Of a stretch of 64,000 nucleotides of DNA, positions 16,856 to 24,927 are shown piece by piece (position 1 is the first letter of the stretch; every line of letters starts with the position of its first letter). Below the pieces are notes generated by a model that worked only from the letters and a program-made list of their open reading frames with translations, did not search any database and was not told the DNA's origin. Location: the NCBI GenBank assembly GCA_017463585.1, contig JAFTOX010000017.1, positions 1 through 64,000 on the forward strand, given 5' to 3'. The position numbers and the translations under genes were made by a program. The DNA is from Rikenellaceae bacterium (GTDB taxonomy: Bacteria > Bacteroidota > Bacteroidia > Bacteroidales > Rikenellaceae).

Positions 16856-17557
16856 ATGCGTCTACTTTTAATTAGCAATTCGACCAACGCAGGTGAACCT
16901 TACCTGCAATACCCTATGCCCCAAATTGGCGACTTTTTGAAGGGTATCACCGAGATCGTCTTTGTGCCCTATGCGGCTGTAACCTTCTCGTATGCCGAGT
17001 ATGAGGCAAAAGTTCAAAAGCGCTTCGACGAGCTTGGTATCCGTGTTCGCTCGGTACACCGCTCGAAGAATCCAGCCAAGTTGATCCGCGAGGCTCAGGC
17101 TATCTGCGTGGGTGGCGGCAACACCTTCGCGCTGGCTCGCAAGATGCAGCAGCAGAAGTTGATGACGGCCATCAAAAACAAGATCGCTCAGGGCACTCCC
17201 TACGTAGGTTGGAGCGCAGGTAGCAACGTGGCTTGTCCCACAATCTGCACAACAAACGATATGCCTATCGTTGAGCCCGAGTCGTTCAAGGCAGTTGGTG
17301 CGGTACGTTTCCAGATCAACCCCCACTACCTCGACGCTAACCCCGAAGGTCACGCCGGCGAGACACGCGAGCAGCGTATCTTGGAGTATATCGAGGCCAA
17401 TCCGCGTCGTTACGTCGTAGGTCTGCGCGAGGGTTGTATGCTGCGTATCGAGGGCGAGAAGATGGAGCTGATCGGCAAGCGCCCGATGCGTGTATTCAAG
17501 CGCAACCAGCCCACCATCGAGCTCAATGCAGGCGACGACCTGTCGTTCCTGATGTAG
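16856..17557 (+). CDS. pepE: Peptidase E (alpha-aspartyl dipeptidase)
   Basis: 233-residue cytoplasmic serine dipeptidase (S51 family) specific for N-terminal Asp. The nucleophile is Ser120 in GWSAGSN, the same position as in the enterobacterial enzyme. FQINPHYLDANPEGHAGETR carries the conserved His region and CVGGGNTFALARKM the oxyanion/substrate loop. It starts 2 bases after purN, so is co-translated with it. Confidence 0.92.
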   Translation: MRLLLISNSTNAGEPYLQYPMPQIGDFLKGITEIVFVPYAAVTFSYAEYEAKVQKRFDELGIRVRSVHRSKNPAKLIREAQAICVGGGNTFALARKMQQQKLMTAIKNKIAQGTPYVGWSAGSNVACPTICTTNDMPIVEPESFKAVGAVRFQINPHYLDANPEGHAGETREQRILEYIEANPRRYVVGLREGCMLRIEGEKMELIGKRPMRVFKRNQPTIELNAGDDLSFLM

Positions 17558-17643
17558 CACACCGAAGTCGATCATCTGCGGTCGGGTGCGTGAAGGCTCG
17601 GTCGCAGATGATTGCTCTATGTCAATTTCTAAACAAGCGAGCG

Positions 17644-18009
17644 ATGAACAGCAAATATAATATAGGTATGGCGGGCGAGGAGGCTGCGGCCGAGTGGTTG
17701 CGGGCGAACGGATTCGAGATACTTTTTCGCAACTGGCGCAGCGGCCGTTTGGAGTTGGATATCGTGGCGACGTGCTTCGATCGAATCCACTTCGTCGAGG
17801 TCAAAACACGCAAGGCGGGAGGTCTGACATCGCCCGAAGAGGCCATCGATCGCAACAAACAAAAGACACTAAAACGCGCAGCCTCATTGTTTTTAGCAAC
17901 TTATGACGTATCTTTGGAGCCGCAATTCGACCTTATAGCGGTCGAACACTGGCCCGACGGGCAACTCGACGTGCGTTATGTACCCGATGTTGTGGAGTTT
18001 GGCTGGTAG
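17644..18009 (+). CDS. yraN: YraN/UPF0102 endonuclease-like protein
   Basis: 121-residue member of UPF0102, a small nuclease-fold family near LPS or division genes in many bacteria. Motifs: GMAGEEAAAEWLRANGFEIL, then LELDIVA and IHFVEVKTRK, which give the E..D..ExK pattern of restriction-like nucleases. A longer open frame from 17434 overlaps pepE. I set the start at ATG 17644 because family members begin a few residues before the GEEAAA motif. Waa-type gene follows. The biological role is not established. Confidence 0.85.
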   Translation: MNSKYNIGMAGEEAAAEWLRANGFEILFRNWRSGRLELDIVATCFDRIHFVEVKTRKAGGLTSPEEAIDRNKQKTLKRAASLFLATYDVSLEPQFDLIAVEHWPDGQLDVRYVPDVVEFGW

Positions 18010-18034
18010 ATATAACTAATTGGCAGACAGAGAG

Positions 18035-19267
18035 ATGTTATTATACGATTTTGGTATCGCGGCCTACACAGCCGCAATCAAGGCGGTCGCACCGTGGAAA
18101 CCGAAGGCGCGTAAATGGGTCGAGGGTCGTCGCGGAATTTTCGAGCGTTTGCAGGCTACGGTCGGCGCTTCGGACAAGCCCGTGGTGTGGATTCACGCCT
18201 CGTCGCTCGGTGAGTTCGAGCAGGGTCGCCCCGTGATCGAGGCAATCCACGAACACTATCCCCAATACCGCGTGTTGCTGACCTTCTTTTCGCCGTCGGG
18301 CTACGAGATTCGTAAGGATTTCGCAGCGGCCGATTGGGTCTTCTATCTGCCTGCCGACACCCCCCGCAACGTGCGCCGATTCTTGGATATCGTGCGTCCC
18401 GAGATGGCGATCTTCGTCAAGTATGACTATTGGCTCAACTACCTCAGCGAGCTGCGCCGACGCAAGATTCGCAGCTACATCTTCTCGTCGCTGTTCCGTC
18501 GTAACTCAATCTTTTTCAAGCCCTACGGAGGTATGTTCCGCCGCGCGCTGGAAACCTTCGAAACGATCTTCGTGCAGAACGACGAGTCAAAACAGTTGCT
18601 CTCGGAGATCGGTTTCGAGAATGTGATTGTGGCGGGCGACACCCGATTCGATCGCGCTGCGGCTCTGCCCGCACAGGCGTCGCGTTATCCGCTCATCGAG
18701 CACTTCAAGGGCGAGGGTCGTCTGTTTATTGTCGGTAGCAGCTGGCGTCCCGACGAGGACCTGCTGGTGCCGTTTGTTAATGCGCACCCCGATGTGAAGT
18801 TTGTCATTGCACCCCACGAAATGGAGCAGCCTCGTATCGAGCGTCTCGAAACGGAGTGCACGGGTGGCGTAGTGCGTTATAGCAGATGCCGCACGGAGAG
18901 CGACGTCGAGGGGGCGCGAGTGCTGATTATCGACGTGATCGGTATCCTCAATCAGCTCTACCAATATGCCGATTGGGTCTATATCGGTGGCGGTTTTGGT
19001 GTTTGTATCCACAACACGCAGGAGCCTGCAACGTATGGCGTACCGATTGCCTTTGGCCCTAAGTATCACAAGTTTAAGGAGGCGTGCGATATGATTGCAT
19101 TGGGAGCTTGCTGCTCGGTTACAACCACCGAGGAGTTGGAGGAGTGGTTCGCACCGCTCAAAGCCGACGAAAAGCGACGTGCCCACTTTGCCCGCATTGC
19201 CGCCGACTACATCACTGCCAACAAAGGCGCAACGGAGCTGATCGTCCGCACGATTTTCGAGAGGTAG
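18035..19267 (+). CDS. waaA: 3-deoxy-D-manno-octulosonic acid transferase
   Basis: Kdo transferase (GT30) of 410 residues that adds Kdo from CMP-Kdo to the lipid A precursor at the inner membrane. Base Glu60 lies in SSLGEFEQG. The N-terminal hydrophobic anchor is short. The C-terminal GT-B half shows YIGGGFGVCIHNTQEPATYGVP, the CMP-Kdo binding region. ATG at 18035 was preferred to TTG 18020, which would only add a hydrophilic stub. A terminator follows at 19297. Confidence 0.93.
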   Translation: MLLYDFGIAAYTAAIKAVAPWKPKARKWVEGRRGIFERLQATVGASDKPVVWIHASSLGEFEQGRPVIEAIHEHYPQYRVLLTFFSPSGYEIRKDFAAADWVFYLPADTPRNVRRFLDIVRPEMAIFVKYDYWLNYLSELRRRKIRSYIFSSLFRRNSIFFKPYGGMFRRALETFETIFVQNDESKQLLSEIGFENVIVAGDTRFDRAAALPAQASRYPLIEHFKGEGRLFIVGSSWRPDEDLLVPFVNAHPDVKFVIAPHEMEQPRIERLETECTGGVVRYSRCRTESDVEGARVLIIDVIGILNQLYQYADWVYIGGGFGVCIHNTQEPATYGVPIAFGPKYHKFKEACDMIALGACCSVTTTEELEEWFAPLKADEKRRAHFARIAADYITANKGATELIVRTIFER

Positions 19268-19296
19268 AAATCGGTTGTCGAGCCATCAAAAGAGAT

Positions 19297-19327
19297 AGAG
19301 TTGTCCTGCGCGGGCAACTCTTTTTTG
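19297..19327 (+). terminator. Terminator after waaA
   Basis: AGAGTTG (19297-19303) pairs with CAACTCT (19315-19321), followed by T residues. Confidence 0.8.
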
Positions 19328-19451
19328 TGCCCGAACGAGCCGAAATTCACTTTTTGGATTCGATTTTCGGGCTACGGGGTTTCGTATCTCGCTAATTATC
19401 GCTAAATTTGCAGGTTGTAACCGTGAATAATACAAAAAACTATATCAAAAT

Positions 19452-20999
19452 ATGACACAGGAAGAACTTTTCAAAAAGTTGGTCGCTCACTGCAAAGAGT
19501 ACGGTTTTGTATTCCAGTCGAGTGAGATCTACGACGGTCTGAGTGCCGTTTATGACTACGGTCAGAATGGTGTTGAGCTCAAAAACAACATCAAGCGTTA
19601 CTGGTGGGATTCGATGGTTAAGCTCCACGAAAATATCGTCGGCATCGACGCTGCAATCTTTATGCACCCCCGCACGTGGGAGGCTTCGGGACACGTGGGC
19701 GCGTTCAACGACCCGCTGATCGACAACCGCGACTCGAAGAAGCGCTATCGTGCCGATGTGCTGATTGAGGATTGGCTGGCTAAGCAGGACGAGAAGATTC
19801 AGAAGGAGGTCGATAAGGCTCGCAAGCGTTTTGGCGAGGCATTCGACGAGGAGCAGTACCGTGCAACTTCGCCCCGCGTGCTGGATATCGCTGCACGCCG
19901 CGACGAGGTGCATAAGCGTTTCGCTGAGGCACTGAACGACACCAACCTCGAAGAGTTGCGTCAGATTATCCTCGACTGCGAGATCGTATGCCCCATTTCG
20001 GGTACTCGCAACTGGACCGAGGTGCGTCAGTTCAACCTGATGTTCTCGACCCAGATCGGTTCGGTGGCTGAGGGTGCTAACACCATCTATCTGCGTCCCG
20101 AAACGGCTCAGGGTATCTTCGTAAACTTCCTCAATGTGCAGAAGACGGGTCGTATGAAGCTGCCGTTCGGTATTGCTCAGATCGGTAAGGCGTTCCGTAA
20201 CGAGATCGTTGCACGTCAGTTCATCTTCCGTATGCGCGAGTTCGAGCAGATGGAGATGCAGTTCTTCGTTCGTCCGGGCGAGGAGATGATGTGGTGGAAC
20301 AAGTGGAAGAATACCCGTATGGCTTGGCACCGCGCGCTGGGCTTTGGCGACGAGAACTACCGTTTCCACGATCACGATAAGCTGGCTCACTACGCTAACG
20401 CTGCAACCGACGTCGAGTATAACTTCCCGTTCGGTTTCAAGGAGGTTGAGGGTATTCACTCGCGTACCGACTTCGACTTGGGTAACCACCAGAAGTTCTC
20501 AGGTCGCAAGATTCAGTACTTCGATCCCGAGACGGGCGAGAGCTACGTACCGTACGTTGTTGAGACCTCGATCGGTGTCGATCGTATGATCTTGCAGGTG
20601 CTGTCGGCAGCCTACACCGAGGAGAAGCTCGAAGGTGGCGACTCGCGCGTTGTGTTGCGCTTCCCCGCTGCGCTGGCACCGGTGAAGGTGGCTGTGCTGC
20701 CGCTGGTGAAGAAGGACGGTATGCCCGAGGTGGCTCAGAAGATCGTCGATGAGTTGAAGTATGACTTCAATGTGGTTTACGACGAGAAGGATTCGGTCGG
20801 CAAGCGCTACCGTCGTCAGGACGCAATCGGTACTCCGTTCTGCGTTACGGTCGATGGTCAGACTTTGGAGGACGGAACGGTTACGGTTCGCCACCGCGAC
20901 ACGATGACTCAGGAGCGCGTAGCAATCGACAAGCTGCACGCAATGGTCGATGAGGAGTGCTCGTTCCGCAAGCTCTTCAAGAAGTTGCAGGAGGCATAA
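19452..20999 (+). CDS. glyS: Glycyl-tRNA synthetase
   Basis: 515-residue class II synthetase of the homodimeric type (GlyQS, as in eukaryotes, archaea and Bacteroidota) that charges tRNA-Gly. Class II motifs: motif 2 GKAFRNEIVARQFIFRMREFEQMEMQFF and motif 3 VVETSIGVDRMILQVL; the C-terminal anticodon-binding domain starts near 410 (APVKVAVLPL). An acidic/basic insertion at about 95-165 separates motif 1 from the catalytic core. A -7 box TAAATTTG lies at 19403-19410. Confidence 0.95.
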   Translation: MTQEELFKKLVAHCKEYGFVFQSSEIYDGLSAVYDYGQNGVELKNNIKRYWWDSMVKLHENIVGIDAAIFMHPRTWEASGHVGAFNDPLIDNRDSKKRYRADVLIEDWLAKQDEKIQKEVDKARKRFGEAFDEEQYRATSPRVLDIAARRDEVHKRFAEALNDTNLEELRQIILDCEIVCPISGTRNWTEVRQFNLMFSTQIGSVAEGANTIYLRPETAQGIFVNFLNVQKTGRMKLPFGIAQIGKAFRNEIVARQFIFRMREFEQMEMQFFVRPGEEMMWWNKWKNTRMAWHRALGFGDENYRFHDHDKLAHYANAATDVEYNFPFGFKEVEGIHSRTDFDLGNHQKFSGRKIQYFDPETGESYVPYVVETSIGVDRMILQVLSAAYTEEKLEGGDSRVVLRFPAALAPVKVAVLPLVKKDGMPEVAQKIVDELKYDFNVVYDEKDSVGKRYRRQDAIGTPFCVTVDGQTLEDGTVTVRHRDTMTQERVAIDKLHAMVDEECSFRKLFKKLQEA

Positions 21000-21034
21000 A
21001 CGCCGACACACTATCAAAGAAAAACACATTCGGA

Positions 21035-21145
21035 ATGGAGAAGACCAAGCGTATTTTGGGTATCGTGGTAAGGATCGTGGCGTTTTTAGCTGCGGCCTAT
21101 GCCGTAGGGTATCTTATCGGATTGGCAGCGAGGGCTTTGGCTTAG
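21035..21145 (+). CDS. Small single-span membrane peptide
   Basis: 36 residues: basic start MEKTKRILGIVVRIV, then one hydrophobic helix (FLAAAYAVGYLIGLA) ending RALA. It lies 35 bases after glyS and 4 bases before ruvX, so it is in a tight run of genes. I do not recognise a family. Size, basic N-terminus and placement argue for a real short membrane protein; conservation in relatives would decide. Confidence 0.55.
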   Translation: MEKTKRILGIVVRIVAFLAAAYAVGYLIGLAARALA

Positions 21146-21149
21146 GAAG

Positions 21150-21575
21150 ATGGGGCGCATACTCGCAATAGACTACGGATTGAAACGCACGGGATTGGCC
21201 GTGAGCGACCCGCTGCGAATCATCGCGGGGGCGTTGGATACGGTGGCAACCCACACTTTGATGGATTACTTGAAACAATATCTGTCGAAGAACGACGTTT
21301 CGACTATTGTGGTGGGGCAACCCAAGCAGACCAATGGCGCGATGTCGGAGTCGTGGCGTGCGATTGAGCCCTTCGTGAACCGATTGCGAAAGGAGTTCCC
21401 GCAGACGGAGGTGGTGCTCTACGACGAGCGTTTCACCTCGGTACTTGCCCATCGCACGATGCTCGAAAGTGGCATTGGGCGTATGGCGCGCCGCGATAAA
21501 GCGTTGGTCGATCGCATCTCGGCAACGATCATCTTGCAGGACTATATGCAGAGTCTGGAACTGAGAGGAATGTAA
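21150..21575 (+). CDS. ruvX: Holliday-junction resolvase-like RuvX (YqgF)
   Basis: 141-residue RNase H-fold nuclease thought to process 16S rRNA ends and/or Holliday junctions. Motif ILAIDYGLKRTGLAVSDP holds the first catalytic Asp; VVLYDERFTS gives the conserved Glu, and KALVDRISATIILQDYM the last Asp. It is followed by def after 30 bases. Confidence 0.92.
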   Translation: MGRILAIDYGLKRTGLAVSDPLRIIAGALDTVATHTLMDYLKQYLSKNDVSTIVVGQPKQTNGAMSESWRAIEPFVNRLRKEFPQTEVVLYDERFTSVLAHRTMLESGIGRMARRDKALVDRISATIILQDYMQSLELRGM

Positions 21576-21605
21576 ATAAAAACAAAACAGAAGGAGTATA
21601 AAACT

Positions 21606-22157
21606 ATGATCTATCCTATCGTAATATATGGTGCTCAGGTGCTGCGTGAGCAGTGCAAGGAGGTGCCGGCGGACTATCCCGATCTGAAAAAGCTCGTCGA
21701 GGATATGTTCGCAACGATGTACGAGGCTGAGGGTGTAGGTTTGGCTGCGCCACAGATCGGCAAGGCGTTGAAGCTCTTTGTGATCGATTGCTCGCCGTGG
21801 GCCGAGGACGATCCACGCTTGGAGGGTTTCCGCAAGGCGTTTATCAACCCCGAGATCTATGAGCGTTCGGAGGAGGAGGAGCTCTTCAATGAGGGTTGCC
21901 TGAGTCTGCCCGGACTGCACGAGGACGTTTCGCGCCCCGTGGCGATCCGTATCCGCTACTTCGACGAGGATTTCGTCGAGCACGATGAGGAGTTCGATGG
22001 CTATGCTGCCCGCGTGATCCAGCACGAGTACGACCACTTGGAGGGTAAGGTCTTCACCGACCGTCTGTCGCCTCTGCGTCGCAATCTGTTGCGCAGTAAG
22101 TTGCTCGGCTTCGGCAAGGGTAAGTTCCGTGCCCACTACCGCACACGCCAAAAATAG
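21606..22157 (+). CDS. def: Peptide deformylase
   Basis: 183-residue metalloenzyme removing the formyl group from nascent proteins. The three signature motifs are complete: GVGLAAPQIG, EGCLSLPG (Cys ligand) and QHEYDHLEGKVF (two His ligands and catalytic Glu). Last gene of the run glyS-peptide-ruvX-def, closed by the terminator at 22183. Confidence 0.95.
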   Translation: MIYPIVIYGAQVLREQCKEVPADYPDLKKLVEDMFATMYEAEGVGLAAPQIGKALKLFVIDCSPWAEDDPRLEGFRKAFINPEIYERSEEEELFNEGCLSLPGLHEDVSRPVAIRIRYFDEDFVEHDEEFDGYAARVIQHEYDHLEGKVFTDRLSPLRRNLLRSKLLGFGKGKFRAHYRTRQK

Positions 22158-22182
22158 GCTCGCGCTCATATATTATATATAG

Positions 22183-22221
22183 GTGTCGGCTGCTCCGAGG
22201 GGGGGTGGCCGACACTTTTTT
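22183..22221 (+). terminator. Terminator after def
   Basis: GTGTCGGC (22183-22190) pairs with GCCGACAC (22208-22215), followed by a run of T. Confidence 0.82.
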
Positions 22222-22309
22222 CATTACAATTCTGTGAAATTTCGAGTAGGCGGGCACACGTTTCAAAGGCATTTTTTAACTTTGTAGCAAAGTTTCAACT
22301 ACACGAACT

Positions 22310-22990
22310 ATGGCAAAGGAGAGAATCTTGGTAGTCGATGACGAGGAGTCGCTGTGCGAGATCCTGCAATTCAACCTCGAAGTCGAGGGTTATGAGGTCG
22401 ATGTGGCGTATAGTGCCGAGGAGGCGTTGGAGTGTGACGTGGCCAGCTACGACCTGCTGCTGCTCGACGTGATGATGGGTGCGATGAGCGGCTTTCGAAT
22501 GGCGCAGGAGCTGAAACGCAACCCCGCAACTGCCTCGGTGCCAATCATCTTCTGCACCGCCCGCGATAGCGAAGACGACACGGTGGCGGGTCTGAATCTG
22601 GGTGCCGACGACTACATCTCGAAGCCCTTTTCGTTGCGTGAGGTGATTGCGCGCGTGCGTAGCGTACTGCGTCGCAGCACCACCCCGAAGAGCGACAACG
22701 ACATCGTCAGCTACCTCACCCTCTCGCTCGATCGACGCAGCAAACGCTGCACACTCGACGGCAACGAGGTGCAACTGACCAAAAAAGAGTTCGAAATCCT
22801 CGCCCTGCTGCTCTCGAATCGCGGTCGAATCTTCTCGCGCGAGGAGATTTTGGAGCGTGTATGGACCGACGAGGTAGTGGTTCTCGACCGCACGATCGAC
22901 GTCAATATCACCCGACTGCGCAAAAAAATCGGCCAATATGGTCACAATATAACCACACGCTTGGGCTATGGCTACGGTTTTGAGGAGTAG
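22310..22990 (+). CDS. OmpR-family response regulator
   Basis: 226-residue DNA-binding regulator. Receiver domain 1-120: acidic pair Asp10-Asp11, phospho-acceptor Asp53 (LLLLDVMMG), Lys in YISKPFS. C-terminal winged helix 130-226 (LTKKEFEILALLLSNRGRIFSREEILERVW; DVNITRLRKKIG). It ends with the usual wing hairpin GYGYGF. The histidine kinase gene overlaps its 3' end by 23 bases, so the pair is translationally coupled. A -7 box TAACTTTG is at 22277-22284. Closest by feel to PhoB/RprY types; the signal is unknown. Confidence 0.92.
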   Translation: MAKERILVVDDEESLCEILQFNLEVEGYEVDVAYSAEEALECDVASYDLLLLDVMMGAMSGFRMAQELKRNPATASVPIIFCTARDSEDDTVAGLNLGADDYISKPFSLREVIARVRSVLRRSTTPKSDNDIVSYLTLSLDRRSKRCTLDGNEVQLTKKEFEILALLLSNRGRIFSREEILERVWTDEVVVLDRTIDVNITRLRKKIGQYGHNITTRLGYGYGFEE

Positions 22991-24416
22991 ATGGTCGTTT
23001 CGACGATCGCTGTTTGCCACGCTGACCGCATTCAGCGTGGTGCTGATCTGCTTCATCGCGTTCCAATATTATCGTGAGCGCCAATACCGTATTCACTTAA
23101 TCGACAACCAATTACAACTCTATAACCGCCAAGCGTCCGAGGCATTGGCTTCGGGCGAGAGGATCGAGGACTTCGTTGCGGAGCAGCGCGAAGTGTTTGG
23201 CAACGTGCGCCTGACGCTGATCGACACCACGGGGCGCGTGCTCTACGACTCGCGCCAAGAGGCCTCGACAATGCCCAACCACGCCACTCGAAACGAGGTC
23301 GCACGCGCCATCAGCAAGGGCGAGGGCTACACCATTCGCCGCCAATCGACCGCCAATAGCGAAAGCTATTTCTACTCGGCAACGCTCATCGATAGCATCG
23401 TGATCCGCTCGGCACTGCCCTACCAGCAGGCAACCGAAGATGTGTTGCAGACCGATCTGCACTTCATCTCACTTATGTTGTTCATCGTCATAGTGATAGG
23501 TGCGATTGCATTCTTCTATATGCGTCGCTTGGAACGCAACATAAAGCACCTGCGCCGATTTGTCGAACAGGCCGATCGTGGCGAACATATCAGCAATTTC
23601 GAGCCATTCGATGCCGACGAGTTGGGCGAAATTTCGGACCACATCGTGCGGACATACAGCGCCCTGCAACAGGCTCAGGACGACCTGCGCAACGAGCACG
23701 AGAAGGTGCTGCACGAACAGGAGGAGAAGATCCGAATCAAGCGCCAGCTGACCAACAATATCAACCACGAATTGAAGACTCCGGTCAGCTCGATCAAGGG
23801 CTATCTGGAAACGATTATCAACAATCCCGACCTTCCCGAGGCGACCGTACGTAATTTTGTATCAAAGAGTTACGCTCAGAGCGAACGACTCCTGCAACTA
23901 TTGCAGGAAGTATCGACGCTCACCCGCCTCGACGACGGAACGCACAACATCGAACGCAGCGAGGTCGACCTTTCGGCCATCGTGCGCGAGATCATCGTCG
24001 ATATGAATCTGCAACCGCCCGCAAACCGAATGTTCATCGATTGCGACTTCATCGACCGACCGCTGACAATGATCGGCAACCAGCAACTGCTATCGTCGAT
24101 TTTCCGAAATCTGACCGACAATTCGGTAGCGTATTCGTTTGGCAGTCATATATTTATCTCGCTCATCGAGGAGAGTGACGAGCAACTCACAATACGTTTC
24201 TCGGACAACGGAATGGGCGTCGAGCCCGAACATCTGAGCCGACTTTTCGAGCGTTTCTACCGCGTCGACAAGGGTCGCTCGCGCAAATCGGGCGGCACGG
24301 GTCTGGGCTTGGCGATTGTTAAAAATGCGGTGACCTTCCACGGAGGTACGATCGCCGTCGCCCTCAGTAACGGCAATGGTGGTCTTGAATTTACCTTCAC
24401 CCTCCGCCGCAAGTAG
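22968..24416 (+). CDS. Sensor histidine kinase
   Basis: 482-residue membrane kinase, partner of the upstream regulator. TM1 at about 14-34, a periplasmic sensor domain to about 165, TM2 at about 166-185 (FISLMLFIVIVIGAIAFFYM), HAMP/coiled linker, then HisKA with phospho-acceptor His267 (NNINHELKTPVSSIKG) and HATPase_c with NLTDNSVAYS, DNGMGVEPEHL and GGTGLGLAIVKN boxes. The ATG at 22968 lies inside the regulator gene; the other ATG at 22991 is out of frame. PhoR-like layout. The sensed signal cannot be inferred. Confidence 0.92.
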   Translation: MATVLRSRWSFRRSLFATLTAFSVVLICFIAFQYYRERQYRIHLIDNQLQLYNRQASEALASGERIEDFVAEQREVFGNVRLTLIDTTGRVLYDSRQEASTMPNHATRNEVARAISKGEGYTIRRQSTANSESYFYSATLIDSIVIRSALPYQQATEDVLQTDLHFISLMLFIVIVIGAIAFFYMRRLERNIKHLRRFVEQADRGEHISNFEPFDADELGEISDHIVRTYSALQQAQDDLRNEHEKVLHEQEEKIRIKRQLTNNINHELKTPVSSIKGYLETIINNPDLPEATVRNFVSKSYAQSERLLQLLQEVSTLTRLDDGTHNIERSEVDLSAIVREIIVDMNLQPPANRMFIDCDFIDRPLTMIGNQQLLSSIFRNLTDNSVAYSFGSHIFISLIEESDEQLTIRFSDNGMGVEPEHLSRLFERFYRVDKGRSRKSGGTGLGLAIVKNAVTFHGGTIAVALSNGNGGLEFTFTLRRK

Positions 24417-24440
24417 TCGCACGACCACCCCACCCACACG

Positions 24441-24466
24441 ACCCGCACTCTCGCCGAGTGCGGGTT
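24441..24466 (+). terminator. Terminator after the two-component pair
   Basis: ACCCGCACTC (24441-24450) pairs with GAGTGCGGGT (24456-24465) around TCGCC. The T tract is weak (TTGTTC). Confidence 0.7.
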
Positions 24467-24575
24467 GTTCGTTACGTAGGCAGACGCTCCGAGAAACAGC
24501 CCACGCCCGCCGTCACAGTCAATTCTCAGTCCGTTGAAAAGACCGACGAGAAACATTCTCGATACCTATTTATAT

Positions 24576-24607
24576 TAAGGTCGTCCACGTCAGGCGACCT
24601 TATTTTT
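24576..24607 (+). terminator. Second terminator before the receptor gene
   Basis: TAAGGTCG pairs with CGACCTTA (arms 24576-24583 and 24595-24602), followed by TTTTTTA. It isolates the two-component operon from the receptor promoter. Confidence 0.75.
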
Positions 24608-24619
24608 TACAAAAAATTA

Positions 24620-24648
24620 ACGATAAACATTAAATAATTAATGAAAAA
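24620..24648 (+). repeat. Operator-like direct repeat, left copy
   Basis: 29-bp AT-rich sequence starting ACGATAAACATTAAATAATT. It matches 24685-24713 at 26 of 29 positions in the same orientation, and the two copies bracket promoter P1. A pair of regulator-binding sites is the likeliest reading (inference). Confidence 0.6.
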
Positions 24649-24649
24649 G

Positions 24650-24680
24650 TTTGCAGATTCAAAAAATGCCATTACTTTTG
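24650..24680 (+). promoter_or_regulatory. Promoter P1 of the receptor gene
   Basis: TTTG (24650-24653), 19 bases, TACTTTTG (24673-24680), lying exactly between the two 29-bp repeats. Confidence 0.7.
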
Positions 24681-24684
24681 CATA

Positions 24685-24713
24685 ACGATAAACGATAAAT
24701 AATTAACGAAAAA
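24685..24713 (+). repeat. Operator-like direct repeat, right copy
   Basis: 29 bp starting ACGATAAACGATAAATAATT, 65 bases from the left copy. It would cover the start site of P1, as expected of a repressor or of an activator at a downstream site. Confidence 0.6.
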
Positions 24714-24835
24714 ATATTATCAAACATTAAAATCCAAGCGCCAATTTTCGGCAGCACGCCTCCAATTCCGCCGCTTATATAAATATAGGTATCGAAAAAA
24801 GTTTAAGAATATTCGCATTTTTCTTATTCTATGTA

Positions 24836-24867
24836 TTGCATAATACCAAAATTATTTCATATCTTTG
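24836..24867 (+). promoter_or_regulatory. Promoter P2 of the receptor gene
   Basis: TTG (24836-24838), 21 bases, TATCTTTG (24860-24867), 60 bases before the receptor ATG. With P1 it gives two start points in the 510-base gap 24417-24927. Confidence 0.65.
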
Positions 24868-24927
24868 CGATGTAAAACAATAAAAACTATGCAGACAATT
24901 TAACAACAAACACAAAAACTTCCCCCT

